Below are positions 8,422 to 17,855 of a stretch of DNA of 64,000 nt, in pieces (position 1 is the stretch's first letter; each line of letters begins with the position of its first letter). The DNA is taken from NCBI RefSeq assembly GCF_000336675.1, contig NZ_AOMB01000040.1, forward strand, positions 3,496 to 67,495, written 5' to 3'. This stretch comes from Halococcus hamelinensis 100A6 (GTDB lineage: Archaea; Halobacteriota; Halobacteria; Halobacteriales; Halococcaceae). Under the pieces are notes generated by a model that was not told where the DNA came from, ran no database searches, and saw only the letters and a list, made by a program, of their open reading frames with translations. Both the position numbers and the translations under genes were made by a program.

Positions 8422-8626
8422 GCTTTCACCTGCCACCCGCACCGTCGACCGGCGGCGCGACCGGCTGATGGGCTTTCCCAACGGCTAGGTCGGGATCGGA
8501 ATTCGGTGGCACGAGGATCGAGGATTCTCGAACGGTGTCATGGCTGCCGACCCCATGCACTGCCGACCGGTTGCTGCTCGCCAAAGCTAGTCCCTCACAC
8601 GAGGGAGTCGGTATCGTCGCGTTCGT

Positions 8627-9145
8627 TCACGTGAGGTCCCCGCTGACGTACGTTCCGTTCTTGAACTGTGAGTTGTACTCCTGCTGGACGAACCGACCGT
8701 TGTGGAGCAATAGCACCGAGTAGGGATCGGTCCCAGCATAGGGGACGGTGAACTCCAAGCGGTAAAACGCGGCGCAACTCGTGTTCTGGGGGTTGTACGC
8801 AGCCTGAGGACTCGTGATATTGACGAGGAACTGCGTCGGCCCGTTCTTCACCCGTGGCTCGTCGAGTACCGCGGTCGGGCCGCGAACCGGGAGCGCTCCC
8901 GCGATCGTGTAGTTCGAGCGATGCTGTGTCGGCGCGTTCATCCGCAGCATTCGGATCCCGGGCTGGACACCAGGACCGCAGTGTACTTCACTAGGGGTGA
9001 AATCCGTGACGACGACCGTCTCGGACGACCGGTCGGAGGAAGGAGTTCCCGATTCGTCGACGAAGGGGAATCCAGCGATACTGCCGCCGAGCATAAAAAC
9101 GGTGATCCCGACAGCGACGAGCCAGACCACACCTCTCGACTTCAT
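8627..9145 (-). CDS. Membrane-anchored extracellular protein, function unknown
   Basis: The 172-residue product starts MKSRGVVWLVAVGITVFMLG, a signal anchor, and the rest is polar and would face outward. It has several N-glycosylation sequons (NYT, NIT, NTS, NGT) and two cysteines (VHCGPG and TSCAAF) that could form a disulfide. The region near the C-terminus (AGTDPYSVLLLHNGRFVQQEYNS) looks like a beta-strand domain. I do not recognise the family. It stands alone between an aldo/keto reductase gene and a regulator gene. Confidence 0.65.
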   Translation of the reverse strand: MKSRGVVWLVAVGITVFMLGGSIAGFPFVDESGTPSSDRSSETVVVTDFTPSEVHCGPGVQPGIRMLRMNAPTQHRSNYTIAGALPVRGPTAVLDEPRVKNGPTQFLVNITSPQAAYNPQNTSCAAFYRLEFTVPYAGTDPYSVLLLHNGRFVQQEYNSQFKNGTYVSGDLT

Positions 9146-9301
9146 ATCACTACCCTTATTGATTCGTTTATATACCTACCGAACCGAAGCTGTGTATAGT
9201 AAGGTCCATCGTCATCATATCGTGTGGGTCGATTCACGGTTCCGGAGTGATTCCCGATAGAGTCGTGGTCGACACGCGATCCTTCCCCTGTCCCCGCAGT
9301 C

Positions 9302-9970
9302 TCAACCCCCCTCGTCTTCGCGCTCCTCGTCGACGAGGAGTGCGTTTGTGACGAGGTTCTTGGTCGCCCGTCGGAACCGCTCGGAGAGGGCCTGGTGGGA
9401 GATGCCGAGTTCGTCGGCGAGTTCCTGGGCGTTGATCTCGCGTGGGATGTCGTAGTAGCCTCGTTCGACGCCAGCGGTGAGGGCTTCGTACTGGCCCTCG
9501 GAGAGGTTGTGTCGAGCCTCTTCGAGTTCGTCGACCCCGTAGATACGGGTCACGTCCAGGGTGAATTCGTTTTCGCGGGCGTACTCGTTGGCTGCCGACA
9601 GCCCGCGTCGCTCGGGGAAGAACACGCGGAGATGCCATTCGTCGTCGCTTGCGGTGGCCTCCTGGATGGTCGCTCCCAGTTCGGCGACCATGTAGCCGAT
9701 GATCTGTGCGTGGTCGCTCCACACCATCCGGTAGAACCGCTCGCCCTCGACGTCGGCGAGCAGTTCGACCTCCGCGACGCTCGTATCGTCTTCGAGTATC
9801 CCGGTCAACCCCTCGAACTCCCCGTACGTCGCCCGCACGAACGGCACCACCCGGGTGGTCTCGTGGGCCACCACACGGTCGACCTCGAACACCATATCCG
9901 GACGGCGTTCGAGCGTATCGTGGAGCGCGAACTCCGCCACCGGGATGCTGAACTCCGCTATCGTCGACAC
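9302..9970 (-). CDS. Bat-type HTH-10 transcriptional regulator
   Basis: The 222-residue protein begins (GTG start) MSTIAEFSIPVAEFALHDTL and ends in an HTH-10 domain: LSEGQYEALTAGVERGYYDIPREI, then ELADELGISHQALSERFRRAT with the recognition helix. This is the bacterio-opsin-activator family, common in haloarchaea. The N-terminal half is the usual sensory or ligand-binding domain. I chose the GTG because a CATATG box (9992-9997) sits 22-27 bases upstream; an ATG at 9994 would place the start on that box. Targets are unknown. Confidence 0.85.
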   Translation of the reverse strand: MSTIAEFSIPVAEFALHDTLERRPDMVFEVDRVVAHETTRVVPFVRATYGEFEGLTGILEDDTSVAEVELLADVEGERFYRMVWSDHAQIIGYMVAELGATIQEATASDDEWHLRVFFPERRGLSAANEYARENEFTLDVTRIYGVDELEEARHNLSEGQYEALTAGVERGYYDIPREINAQELADELGISHQALSERFRRATKNLVTNALLVDEEREDEGG

Positions 9971-9991
9971 AGATATGAGACCGCACGCTTG

Positions 9992-9997
9992 CATATG
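9992..9997 (-). promoter_or_regulatory. TATA-like box of the HTH-10 regulator gene
   Basis: The palindromic CATATG lies at the right distance (22-27 bases) upstream of the GTG at 9970 for a leaderless haloarchaeal transcript. It decides the start codon chosen for this gene. Confidence 0.45.
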
Positions 9998-10271
9998 AAG
10001 GTTTTGTGCGACAGATCGGTGTCGTGTCCATGCAGAAGTGGAGTTCGGGTGCCCGGTGCGCGTCACTGGTGAAACCCCGCTATCGAGAGGAACGGCGACC
10101 ACCGTCTGTACCCCGCGGCCCGTTCGATGCTCCGTTCCCACATCCGTCGGTTGACGGTGAGAGCCGCGTCGAGACGACTAGCAGAACACGACCCGAGATC
10201 GATTCGTCACTACGTGAATAGTGCCAGTACGCTCTTGACGACGCTGGTCGTCTCTCACCGAGAGAACAGCG

Positions 10272-10883
10272 ATGACCTTCGCAAACCAACCACTCGATGA
10301 GTTCCTCGCGAGCGTCGCAGCACCCACCGTCACACCGAGCGGCGGTGCGGTCGCCGCCGTCGGTGGTGCGTTCGGGGCCGCGCTCTGTGAGATGGCCTGC
10401 ATCCACACCGTCGAGAAGGAGGGCTACGCCAACGTCCACGCCGAGTTCGGGGACCGTCGCGACGAACTCGCGGAACACCGGGCCCGGCTGCTGGAACTCG
10501 CCGACGAGGACGCACGAGCGGTCGAGGAGCTGCAGGCGGCTTTCGAGACGTCGGACGACGACGGTCGCGCCGAGCTGGTTCACGAGAAGGCGCTCCGTGC
10601 CGTCGACGTTCCCGTTGCGGTTGCCGAGTCCTGTCTCGATATCCTCGAACACGCGACGGCAGCGACGGCGAACGGCAACACGAACGCCATCGCCGATGCC
10701 GGGACTGGGGCATTGCTCACCCGTTCAGTCCTTCGGTCGTCGGTCCTCACGGCACGAACGAACCTGGAACTACTGGAGGACACGGCCACGGTTTCGGAGA
10801 TCGACGACCGGTTGGACACCATCAGCAACGAAAGCGACGAAGCCCTCTCGCGAATAACGTCGAATCTCGAACGAACGGGGTGA
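10272..10883 (+). CDS. Cyclodeaminase/cyclohydrolase family protein (FTCD_C)
   Basis: The 203-residue helical protein matches the C-terminal domain of formiminotransferase-cyclodeaminase: PLDEFLASVAAPTVTPSGGAVAA at the N-terminus, and NGNTNAIADAGTGALL in the second half, which contacts the folate. Relatives convert 5-formimino- or 5,10-methenyl-tetrahydrofolate in one-carbon metabolism and histidine breakdown. Family and length fit a stand-alone cyclodeaminase or methenyl-tetrahydrofolate cyclohydrolase (FchA-like). It is followed by glutamate dehydrogenase on the same strand, 134 bases on, though a shared transcript is not shown. Confidence 0.85.
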   Translation: MTFANQPLDEFLASVAAPTVTPSGGAVAAVGGAFGAALCEMACIHTVEKEGYANVHAEFGDRRDELAEHRARLLELADEDARAVEELQAAFETSDDDGRAELVHEKALRAVDVPVAVAESCLDILEHATAATANGNTNAIADAGTGALLTRSVLRSSVLTARTNLELLEDTATVSEIDDRLDTISNESDEALSRITSNLERTG

Positions 10884-11017
10884 CCCGATCTCGGTCGGTT
10901 CCCGCGTGTTCGTCGTGCCTCCCACACGAACGCGACGATGATCATCGATAGAAGGAGAAGGTTGCAAGCCACACTTCTTTCCGGGAGGGTCACCGATTGC
11001 CGTTCTACTTTCAGAAA

Positions 11018-12307
11018 ATGAGCGAAGACACATCCACACCGTCGGACGAGTCATCGGGCCCCGAGACGGAACACTCGATCGGTGAAACGGCGCAACAGCA
11101 ACTCACGCAGGCCGCCGCCTACGTCGACGTCAGTCCGGACATCATCGAGCAGCTACACCACCCCAGTAAGATACAGGAGGTCACCATCCCGGTCAGGCGG
11201 GACGACGGGACCGTCGACGTCTTCACCGGCTATCGGGCCCAGCACGACAGCGTTCGCGGGCCCTACAAGGGTGGGCTACGCTACAGTCCGGAGGTCGACA
11301 GGGACGAGTGTGTCGGCCTGGCGATGCTGATGACGTGGAAGTGTGCGGTGATGGACCTCCCGTTCGGCGGCGCGAAAGGCGGTGTACGAGTGAATCCGAA
11401 GGAGCTGAGCGAGCTCGAAACGGAACGACTCACACGTCGGTTGACCCACGAGTTCAGTTCGTTCATCGGTCCGACGAAGGACATCCCCGCCCCGGATATC
11501 GGGACCGACGCCCAGGTCATGGGATGGATAATGGACGCGTACAGTATGCGAAACGGCGAAACGACGTCGGGGGTCGTGACCGGGAAGCGTCCGGCCATCG
11601 GCGGCAGTTACGGGCGCTCCGAGGCACCGGGACGGAGCGTCGCGATCGTCACCCGGGAAGCCTGTGGGCAGTACGACCGGCCGCTCGACGAGACGACGGT
11701 CGCAGTACAGGGGTTCGGGAGCGTCGGGGCGACCGCAGCACGGATACTGGACGACTGGGGGGCGACGGTCACGGCGGTCAGCGACGTCGACGGAGGGATC
11801 CGCGACCCGACGGGGCTCGACGTCGCGAACATCGACGCCGAGGGGCCACTGACGGATGCCGCGACCGGTGGAGGCATCGAGACGATCTCGAACGAGACGC
11901 TGCTCGAACTCGACGTCGACGTTCTCATCCCGGCCGCGATAGGGAACGTGATTACGGACGAGAACGTCGACGAGATCGAAGCCGGCCTCGTCGTCGAGGG
12001 CGCGAACGGACCGACGACGCCTGCGGCCGACGAGGCCCTCGAAGACCGCGACGTCCCGGTCATTCCCGACATCCTCGCGAACGCCGGCGGCGTGACGGTA
12101 AGCTACTTCGAGTGGCTGCAGGATATCAACCGACGGGCCTGGTCGAAAGAGCGAGTGAACGAGGAGCTCGAGGACGAAATGCTGACGGCCTGGGAGGGCG
12201 TTCGGGACGAGTTCGAGGCGCGCTCGGTCTCGTGGCGCGATGCCGCGTACATCGTTGCGCTCTCACGGATCGCCGAGGCCTACGACGAGCGTGGGCTCTG
12301 GCCGTAG
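11018..12307 (+). CDS. gdhB: Glutamate dehydrogenase
   Basis: The 429-residue enzyme interconverts glutamate and 2-oxoglutarate with ammonia. [13 protein letters not shown], then [18 protein letters not shown] with Lys108 and catalytic Lys120, marks the substrate domain; [17 protein letters not shown] is the Rossmann nucleotide-binding motif; [14 protein letters not shown] closes the C-terminal part. A short acidic, serine-rich N-terminus precedes the fold, as in other haloarchaeal copies. I chose the ATG at 11018 over the TTG at 10997. Which of NAD or NADP is preferred cannot be told from sequence with certainty. The family assignment is firm; the paralog letter is less so. Confidence 0.93.
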   Translation: MSEDTSTPSDESSGPETEHSIGETAQQQLTQAAAYVDVSPDIIEQLHHPSKIQEVTIPVRRDDGTVDVFTGYRAQHDSVRGPYKGGLRYSPEVDRDECVGLAMLMTWKCAVMDLPFGGAKGGVRVNPKELSELETERLTRRLTHEFSSFIGPTKDIPAPDIGTDAQVMGWIMDAYSMRNGETTSGVVTGKRPAIGGSYGRSEAPGRSVAIVTREACGQYDRPLDETTVAVQGFGSVGATAARILDDWGATVTAVSDVDGGIRDPTGLDVANIDAEGPLTDAATGGGIETISNETLLELDVDVLIPAAIGNVITDENVDEIEAGLVVEGANGPTTPAADEALEDRDVPVIPDILANAGGVTVSYFEWLQDINRRAWSKERVNEELEDEMLTAWEGVRDEFEARSVSWRDAAYIVALSRIAEAYDERGLWP

Positions 12308-12430
12308 CGCCGTTCAGGCGGTCCTCGGCCGTTCCGTACGGAACGGCGAGACGTCGACCCGAACCGTCGATCGGAAATACAAGGTGAATCGGGGGTGAAT
12401 TTATGTAGCAGCGGCGTTATCTTGGTGGAA

Positions 12431-12622
12431 ATGGATACGTGCCCGATCTGCGAAGGGTCCCTCTCCTCGGAGCGGCCACGGCACCGAGTGATCCTCGAAG
12501 TAGCGGACAGAACGCGCTCGGTGACCCAGACCACGACCGACGGAACCCCCATTAGACGGTTGTGCGTCAACCGACGGATCTGCATCGAGTGTTGGACGGA
12601 CATCCAAGAGCGCCTCTCGTAG
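12431..12622 (+). CDS. 63-residue small zinc-finger protein
   Basis: The product begins MDTCPICEG and ends RICIECWTDIQERLS, giving two CxxC pairs (residues 4-7 and near 53-56) that can bind zinc. A GGTGG ribosome-binding-like stretch lies a few bases before the ATG. The middle is basic and threonine-rich. It belongs to the broad group of small haloarchaeal zinc-finger proteins. It lies between glutamate dehydrogenase and a fragment of a CHAT gene on the other strand. The role is unknown. Confidence 0.6.
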   Translation: MDTCPICEGSLSSERPRHRVILEVADRTRSVTQTTTDGTPIRRLCVNRRICIECWTDIQERLS

Positions 12623-12694
12623 CATCGCTGGGGAAGCTCGGGGCCAGTGTACGGACTCTGTCAGTCCGCAAGTCGGGCGGCGGACGCACTCTCG

Positions 12695-12838
12695 GACATC
12701 GACCCGAGACCGGAAGTCGTCCGCCCAAACCGGTTCAGGCTGGGGTATCTCCGGTGTCGACAGCGTGTATCGATGGCGCTCTCCGAGGTCGACCGCCGCC
12801 AGCTCACCGCCGTCTATCCCCTCGAAGGGGAGCGCCAC
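12695..12838 (-). pseudogene. N-terminal fragment of a second CHAT protein gene
   Basis: Read on the minus strand, 48 codons give LPFEGIDGGELAAVDLGERH, then RYTLSTPEIPQPEP and WADDFRSRVDV. This matches residues about 20-65 of the intact CHAT protein at 1216-3336: by eye 27 of 44 positions are identical, including ERHRY, LSTP and QPEP. The similarity stops after VDV and the rest of the gene is absent. The fragment has no clear start codon of its own. It is best read as a decayed paralog. The surrounding 12623-13112 shows nothing else I can support. Confidence 0.65.
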
Positions 12839-13118
12839 TCGGACCGCGTTCGCCGGTTCGTTCGACGGACGATTGGCGAATTCGTTCCCTGTTCATCGAA
12901 AGCACTCCCCGGGCCAGGAGCGCACTGGCGATTGCACCGGCCTGCGAACCCGTTCGCTCACCGACTCATCACGCTGGAGCGCCCCACGAAAGTACGACCG
13001 TGTATTATCGTGTATATCGATTGGATTTTTCCAACCTACGAATAACTGATCGAGGTTATGTAATTTAAATAACTAGACGTCCGCCTTACTGCCGAAGGGC
13101 GACGAGTAAGACGTGGAC

Positions 13119-13634
13119 ATGACACCGAAACAACTGAGCGAACACGAGATACACGACGTGCTCCGGAACGAACGACGTACTCGGCTGCTGGAACACCTTC
13201 ACCGGGAGCGCGACACCGTCTCGCTACGGGAGTTGTCCGAGCACATCGCGATGCTCGAAACCGGGGAAACGCCGCCACCACGTCGGGTGAGGGAGAGCGT
13301 CTACAACTCCTGTCACCAGTCACACCTCCCGAAGCTCCACCGGATGGGTATCGTCGATTACGAACCTAACCGCAAACTCGTCAGACTAGGTGATACCTGG
13401 ACCCAGGTAAGCCCGTACATGAACCCCAGCACCGAAAGCGCCATCATGTGGCCGGTCTACAGTTTGCTGATCGGGTCGGTCGGGATGGTAGTCATCGCAC
13501 TTTCCAGTCTCGGTGTGGCGTTCTTCGCCACAGTCCCGATACTGGGCTGGGTCGGGCTCTTCCTCGTGGTCAGCATCGCGTCCGCCCTCTATCAGGAATA
13601 CGCCCCGAAATGGGGGGAGACGGTCGGGTCGTGA
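13119..13634 (+). CDS. Winged-helix membrane protein (DUF7344-like regulator)
   Basis: The 171-residue product starts MTPKQLSEHEIHDVLRNERR and continues with a winged-helix segment, TRLLEHLHRERDTVSLRELS and a following recognition helix, then YNSCHQSHLPKLHRMGIVDY, which is typical of the DUF7344 wHTH family. Two membrane helices follow, about residues 112-134 and 137-159. Such proteins are predicted membrane-tethered regulators; targets are unknown. A TATA-like ATTTAAATAAC lies about 45-55 bases upstream. A GTG at 13113 is an alternative start. Confidence 0.75.
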   Translation: MTPKQLSEHEIHDVLRNERRTRLLEHLHRERDTVSLRELSEHIAMLETGETPPPRRVRESVYNSCHQSHLPKLHRMGIVDYEPNRKLVRLGDTWTQVSPYMNPSTESAIMWPVYSLLIGSVGMVVIALSSLGVAFFATVPILGWVGLFLVVSIASALYQEYAPKWGETVGS

Positions 13635-13887
13635 TTCGGGGGCCGAGGGGGACCTTAGCCGCAACGACGAATCGACGCCATTGCTCCGCGAAGCCGTGAC
13701 CTCCGGGATCGAAGTCGGATAGACGTGCGGTACGAACACCGTGGTTTCGAGAACGGATGTCGGCGGTCGTCGCCGGGGACCGCGACCAGAACGATGGAGG
13801 CGTTCGCTCGGGCCGAATCTGGTGCCGGTCCCGTGAATCGCTCGGCCGGTAATCGGGTTTTTACGCCCGGAGACCGCACCAGCGGAC

Positions 13888-15576
13888 ATGACCGACCCCA
13901 CAACCCTCGACGTGACCCTCGTGGACGGCTACGTCGACGAGCCCGCCCACTTCGGGGTCCCACCGTACGTCTCGACCTACCCGCGGTTCACCGCCGGCGC
14001 GTTGGTGGACGCCGGCGTTCCCGAAGAGCGGATCACCTACCACACCATCGACGAACTCCGCGACGAGAAGAAGAACTGGCGCGACGTGGCCGATGCCGAC
14101 CTCACGGTCTACCTCGGGGGAATGACGGTCCCCGGGAAGTACGTCGGCGGGACGCCCGCCGAGCCCGACGAGGTGAAGGAGGTCGCGTGGGTCGCCGAAG
14201 GAACCACACTCCTCGGCGGCCCCGTCAGGTTCGGCGTCGGCGAGGAGAACGCGGGCGGGCAGGAGATGGAGCGCAAGGACCTCGACTTCGAGTTCGTGGC
14301 GAAGGGCGACGTCGAGGCGGCGGCCCACGACCTCGTCGAGAGTGGCTTGGAGGGGTTCGGCGACCGGATGCGCGACGTCGAGGAGGTCACGCGGTGGGCG
14401 CGCGAGGGCGCGTTCGTGGTCGAGAGCCACCCGAACCACCCCGACTACCTGATCTGTGAGATCGAGACCTCGCGCGGCTGTGCCTACCGGTGTTCGTTCT
14501 GTACCGAACCGCTCTACGGCAACCCGTCCTTCCGCCCGCCGGAGTCGATCGTCGCCGAGGTCGAAGCGCTCTACGAGGCGGGGGTTCGACACTTCCGGCT
14601 CGGCCGGCAGGCCGACCTGCTGGCCTACGGCGGCGACGGCGAGGCTCCGAACCCCGAGGCGCTCCGCGACCTCTACGGCGGTATCCGCGAGGTAGCCCCC
14701 GACCTGGACACCCTCCACCTCGACAACATCAACCCGATCACCATCGTGGGCTGGCCAGAAGCCTCACGCGAGGGTCTGGAAATCATCGCCGAGCACAATA
14801 CTCCAGGAGATACCGCCGCGTTCGGCCTCGAAAGCGCCGACCCCGTGGTGCAGGAGCAGAACGACCTCAACGTCACCGCCGACGAGTGCTTTCGTGCGGT
14901 CGAGATCGTCAACGAGTCCGCGGGTTGGCGACCCGACGAGGACCGTCTGCCGAAGCTCCTCCCCGGGATCAACCTCCTGCACGGCCTCGCTGGCGAGCGC
15001 GAGGAGACCTACGAACTCAACAAGCAGTTCCTCCACCGCGTCTACGACGCCGGCCTCTCGCTCCGACGGGTCAACATCCGCCAGGTGATGGCCTTCGCGG
15101 GCACGAAGATGAACGAGACCGGCACGGCGATCGCCGACGACCACAAGAAACTGTTCAAGCGCTACAAACGGGAAGTCCGCGAGGAGATCGACAACCCGAT
15201 GCTCCAACGTGTCGCGCCCGTCGGGACGCTACTCCCCGACGTCCACCTCGAATACCACCAGGACGGCACGACCTTCGGCCGACAGCTCGGCACCTACCCG
15301 CTGCTCGTGGGGATCCCGGGCGAACAGCCGCTCGGGGAGACGGTTGACATCGCGGTCACGGACCACGGCTACCGGTCGGTATCGGGCGTCCCCGCCCCGC
15401 TCGACCTCAACGCCGCCTCGATGAACGAGCTCGCGGCGCTGCCCGGGCTCGGCAAACGACGCGCCGGTACCCTCGTGGTGAACCGGCCCTACGGCTCGCC
15501 CGACGAGGCCAGCGACACGCTCGGGGTCGACCTCCCGAGCTTCGCCACCGCACGAACGCCCGAGGGCGCGGACTGA
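13888..15576 (+). CDS. Radical SAM protein with helix-hairpin-helix tail
   Basis: The 562-residue protein carries the radical SAM iron-sulfur motif CAYRCSFC (Cys198, Cys202, Cys205) after an N-terminal domain of the kind that often binds cobalamin in this family. The C-terminal 60 residues include LDLNAASMNELAALPGLGKR, a helix-hairpin-helix usually used to contact nucleic acid. Known haloarchaeal relatives are annotated simply as radical SAM proteins; the reaction is not known. A run TTTTTACG 25-30 bases upstream of the ATG supports a leaderless start. It precedes the AglD-like gene by 45 bases and could be co-transcribed. Confidence 0.88.
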   Translation: MTDPTTLDVTLVDGYVDEPAHFGVPPYVSTYPRFTAGALVDAGVPEERITYHTIDELRDEKKNWRDVADADLTVYLGGMTVPGKYVGGTPAEPDEVKEVAWVAEGTTLLGGPVRFGVGEENAGGQEMERKDLDFEFVAKGDVEAAAHDLVESGLEGFGDRMRDVEEVTRWAREGAFVVESHPNHPDYLICEIETSRGCAYRCSFCTEPLYGNPSFRPPESIVAEVEALYEAGVRHFRLGRQADLLAYGGDGEAPNPEALRDLYGGIREVAPDLDTLHLDNINPITIVGWPEASREGLEIIAEHNTPGDTAAFGLESADPVVQEQNDLNVTADECFRAVEIVNESAGWRPDEDRLPKLLPGINLLHGLAGEREETYELNKQFLHRVYDAGLSLRRVNIRQVMAFAGTKMNETGTAIADDHKKLFKRYKREVREEIDNPMLQRVAPVGTLLPDVHLEYHQDGTTFGRQLGTYPLLVGIPGEQPLGETVDIAVTDHGYRSVSGVPAPLDLNAASMNELAALPGLGKRRAGTLVVNRPYGSPDEASDTLGVDLPSFATARTPEGAD

Positions 15577-15621
15577 CCCCGACCCAGAAGGGCTTTGTCG
15601 ATGGCTTTCCCAGACCGGGCA

Positions 15622-17424
15622 ATGAATCAGGAGGTCGCCGTGAGCGTCGTCCTTCCCGCCTACAACGAGGCGGCCACGCTCGCGGGGACCGTCGAGACCA
15701 CCCTCTCGACCCTCGATGCGTTTCTCCCCGCTGGCTCCTTCGAGGTCCTGGTCGCCGAGGACGGCTGCGACGACGATACTCCCGAGATCGCCACCCGCCT
15801 CGCAGGCGATGACGACCGGGTCCGTCACATCCACAGCGACGAGCGGCTCGGCCGTGGCGGGGCGCTCGTTCGGGCCTTCGAGGCCGCCGACGGGGAGACG
15901 CTCGCGTATCTCGACACCGACCTCGCGACGGACATGACCCACCTCGAAACGCTAATCGAGAGCGTGCGTACGGGCGAGTACGACGTCGCCACCGGGTCGC
16001 GACTTCTCGGGGCGAGCGACGCCGACCGCCCCGCAAATCGCGACGTCCCGAGCAAGGTCTTCAACCGGCTCGTCAGGCTGTTCCTGCGCTCGTCGGTTCA
16101 CGACCACCAGTGCGGGTTCAAGGCCTTCTCCCGCGAGGTGTTCGAGGACGTCGTCCCGACGATCGACGACGACCACTGGTTCTGGGACACCGAACTCCTC
16201 GTTCGCGCCCAGCGGGCGGGCTACCGGGTCAACGAGTTCCCGGTCGCCTGGACGCCGAAGGGCGACACGAAGGTCGACTTCGTTCGGGACGTGCTCGGGA
16301 TGGGGGGCGGCATCCTCCGAACGTGGTGGCAGGTCATCGTCGCGCCGCGGATCACCCGGCGGGTCACGCTCGCCGCCGGCACGCTCCTCACGGTCCTCGC
16401 GGTCGTCCTGATGACCCAGTACCTCGAGGTGTCGAGCGTGCTCGACGCCATCGAGGGTGCCGACCTCGCTCTGGTGGCCGTCTCGGCGCTGGTCTACGCC
16501 CTCTCGTGGCCGGTCCGGGGCGTGCGCTACCGCGACATCCTCGCCGAACTCGGCTTCGAGGAGGGCGTGGGCTTCCTCACGGGTGCGGTGTTCGTCTCCC
16601 AGACGGGGAACCTCGTCTTTCCGGCGCGGGCGGGCGACGCGGTCCGGGCCTACGTCGTGAAAACCCGACGACGGGTGCCCTACCCGGCGGGATTCGCCTC
16701 GCTCGCGGTCGAGCGCGTCTTCGACCTCCTCACCATCACCCTGCTCGCGGGCGTGGTCTTCCTCGGCCTCGCCGCGACCGGCGCGACCAGCCTCACCGGT
16801 CTCGCCTCGACCGTCGCGGGCGGCCATCAGAGCGGCCAGCTCGCCGTGACGGTCGCGGGCGGGATCGGCGTCATCGCCATCGCCGCCGTGGGACTCATCG
16901 TCGCCAGCGCGAGTTCGGACTCGAACCTCGTCCGCCGTGGCGTACGGTCTATCAGTACCGACGCCTACGCCGACACGGTCGCCGGCGTCATCGAGCGCTT
17001 CGTCGGCGACGTCCAGGCCGTCGCCAGCGACCGCCGCGCGTTCGTCCGCGTCGGCGCGTCGAGCCTCCTCATCTGGACGCTCGACGTCGTGACCGCGCTC
17101 GTCGTCTTCGCCGCCTTCGACGTCTCGGCGGCCCCGGCGACCCTCCTCGCGGTCGGCTTCTTCGCGGTGAGCGTCGGCAACCTCGCGAAGGTCCTCCCGC
17201 TCTCGCCCGGCGGCATCGGTCTCTACGAGGGCGCGTTCGCGCTCCTCGTGACTGGCCTCTCGCCGGTCGGGTTCTCGGTCGCGCTCGCGGTCGCCATCGT
17301 CGACCACGCCGTGAAGAACGTCGTCACCGTCATCGGGGGCCTCGTCTCGATGGCGGTGCTCAACGTCTCGCTCACGACCGCTGTCGAGGAGGGCCAGGAA
17401 GTCGAGGCGACCCCGACGGAATAA
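15622..17424 (+). CDS. AglD-like glycosyltransferase fused to a flippase-like membrane domain
   Basis: The 600-residue protein has an N-terminal family-2 glycosyltransferase domain: VSVVLPAYNEAATL, LVAEDGCDDDT, and YLDTDLATD with the DxD pair Asp98/Asp100. A membrane domain of about eight helices follows (about residues 245-590), with the ARAGDAVRAYVV and LSPGGIGLYEGAF motifs of the UPF0104/lysyl-phosphatidylglycerol-flippase-like family. This architecture is that of Haloferax AglD, which adds the last hexose to the dolichol-linked glycan for S-layer N-glycosylation. The active site should face the cytoplasm. I chose the ATG at 15622 because a TATA-like CTTTGTCG lies 22-29 bases upstream; ATG at 15601 is possible. 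Confidence 0.85.
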   Translation: MNQEVAVSVVLPAYNEAATLAGTVETTLSTLDAFLPAGSFEVLVAEDGCDDDTPEIATRLAGDDDRVRHIHSDERLGRGGALVRAFEAADGETLAYLDTDLATDMTHLETLIESVRTGEYDVATGSRLLGASDADRPANRDVPSKVFNRLVRLFLRSSVHDHQCGFKAFSREVFEDVVPTIDDDHWFWDTELLVRAQRAGYRVNEFPVAWTPKGDTKVDFVRDVLGMGGGILRTWWQVIVAPRITRRVTLAAGTLLTVLAVVLMTQYLEVSSVLDAIEGADLALVAVSALVYALSWPVRGVRYRDILAELGFEEGVGFLTGAVFVSQTGNLVFPARAGDAVRAYVVKTRRRVPYPAGFASLAVERVFDLLTITLLAGVVFLGLAATGATSLTGLASTVAGGHQSGQLAVTVAGGIGVIAIAAVGLIVASASSDSNLVRRGVRSISTDAYADTVAGVIERFVGDVQAVASDRRAFVRVGASSLLIWTLDVVTALVVFAAFDVSAAPATLLAVGFFAVSVGNLAKVLPLSPGGIGLYEGAFALLVTGLSPVGFSVALAVAIVDHAVKNVVTVIGGLVSMAVLNVSLTTAVEEGQEVEATPTE

Positions 17425-17430
17425 GCCCCC

Positions 17431-17734
17431 ACCTTTTGCTGCGGTCGCTCGCTTCGCTCACGGGTCACTCCATTCCCCGTTCGCATCCAAGGTTCTCCCT
17501 TCGGTCGAACCTCGCGCCGCTCGCTCCCTGGCAAAATGTGGATCAAAAGCGCGTCGGGTTCCCGATGGTCACCCTCGCGCCCGCTCGCTCACTTCGTTCG
17601 CTCGCGGTACGATCACTAACTAACCCGCGCCCACAGACCGCTTCCGTACCGCCCACCGCAACCGCACAGCTCCGCCGCCGCAGAAGCCCTCGGCCACTCG
17701 CTCCGCTCGTGGCACTCGCCCTTCATCCACCAGG
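17431..17734. repeat. Dispersed mosaic repeat, copy A
   Basis: This intergenic block opens ACCTTTTGCTGCGGTCGCTC, has the core GGCAAAATGTGGATCAAAA near 17530-17548, then GCTCGCGGTACGATCACTAA near 17600, AAGCCCTCGG near 17685 and CGCCCTTCATCCACCAGG at its end. Related blocks occur at 33540, 60003 and 60950, all in the same orientation. Copy A also has a 90-base segment, with a GGTTC...GAACC hairpin, shared with copy D. The blocks have stops in several frames and no convincing gene. The rest of 17425-17855 is GC-rich low-complexity sequence and the promoter of the next gene. Confidence 0.75.
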
Positions 17735-17855
17735 AACAGCACCGCGACCGCACGGCCGCGCCGCAACCGCCGTACTGCGACCGCGGGCCGCCCCGCGGCC
17801 GCACCGCGCTCGCCGCTGCGGAAATCGTTTTCACCCGGCGCGCCGGAAGCGGAAC

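Noticed and set aside
8182-8481. 99-residue minus-strand frame in the 8.1-8.6 kb gap
   Set aside because: It has no ribosome binding or TATA-like signal and unusual composition. The plus-strand broken frame explains the coding-like signal better.
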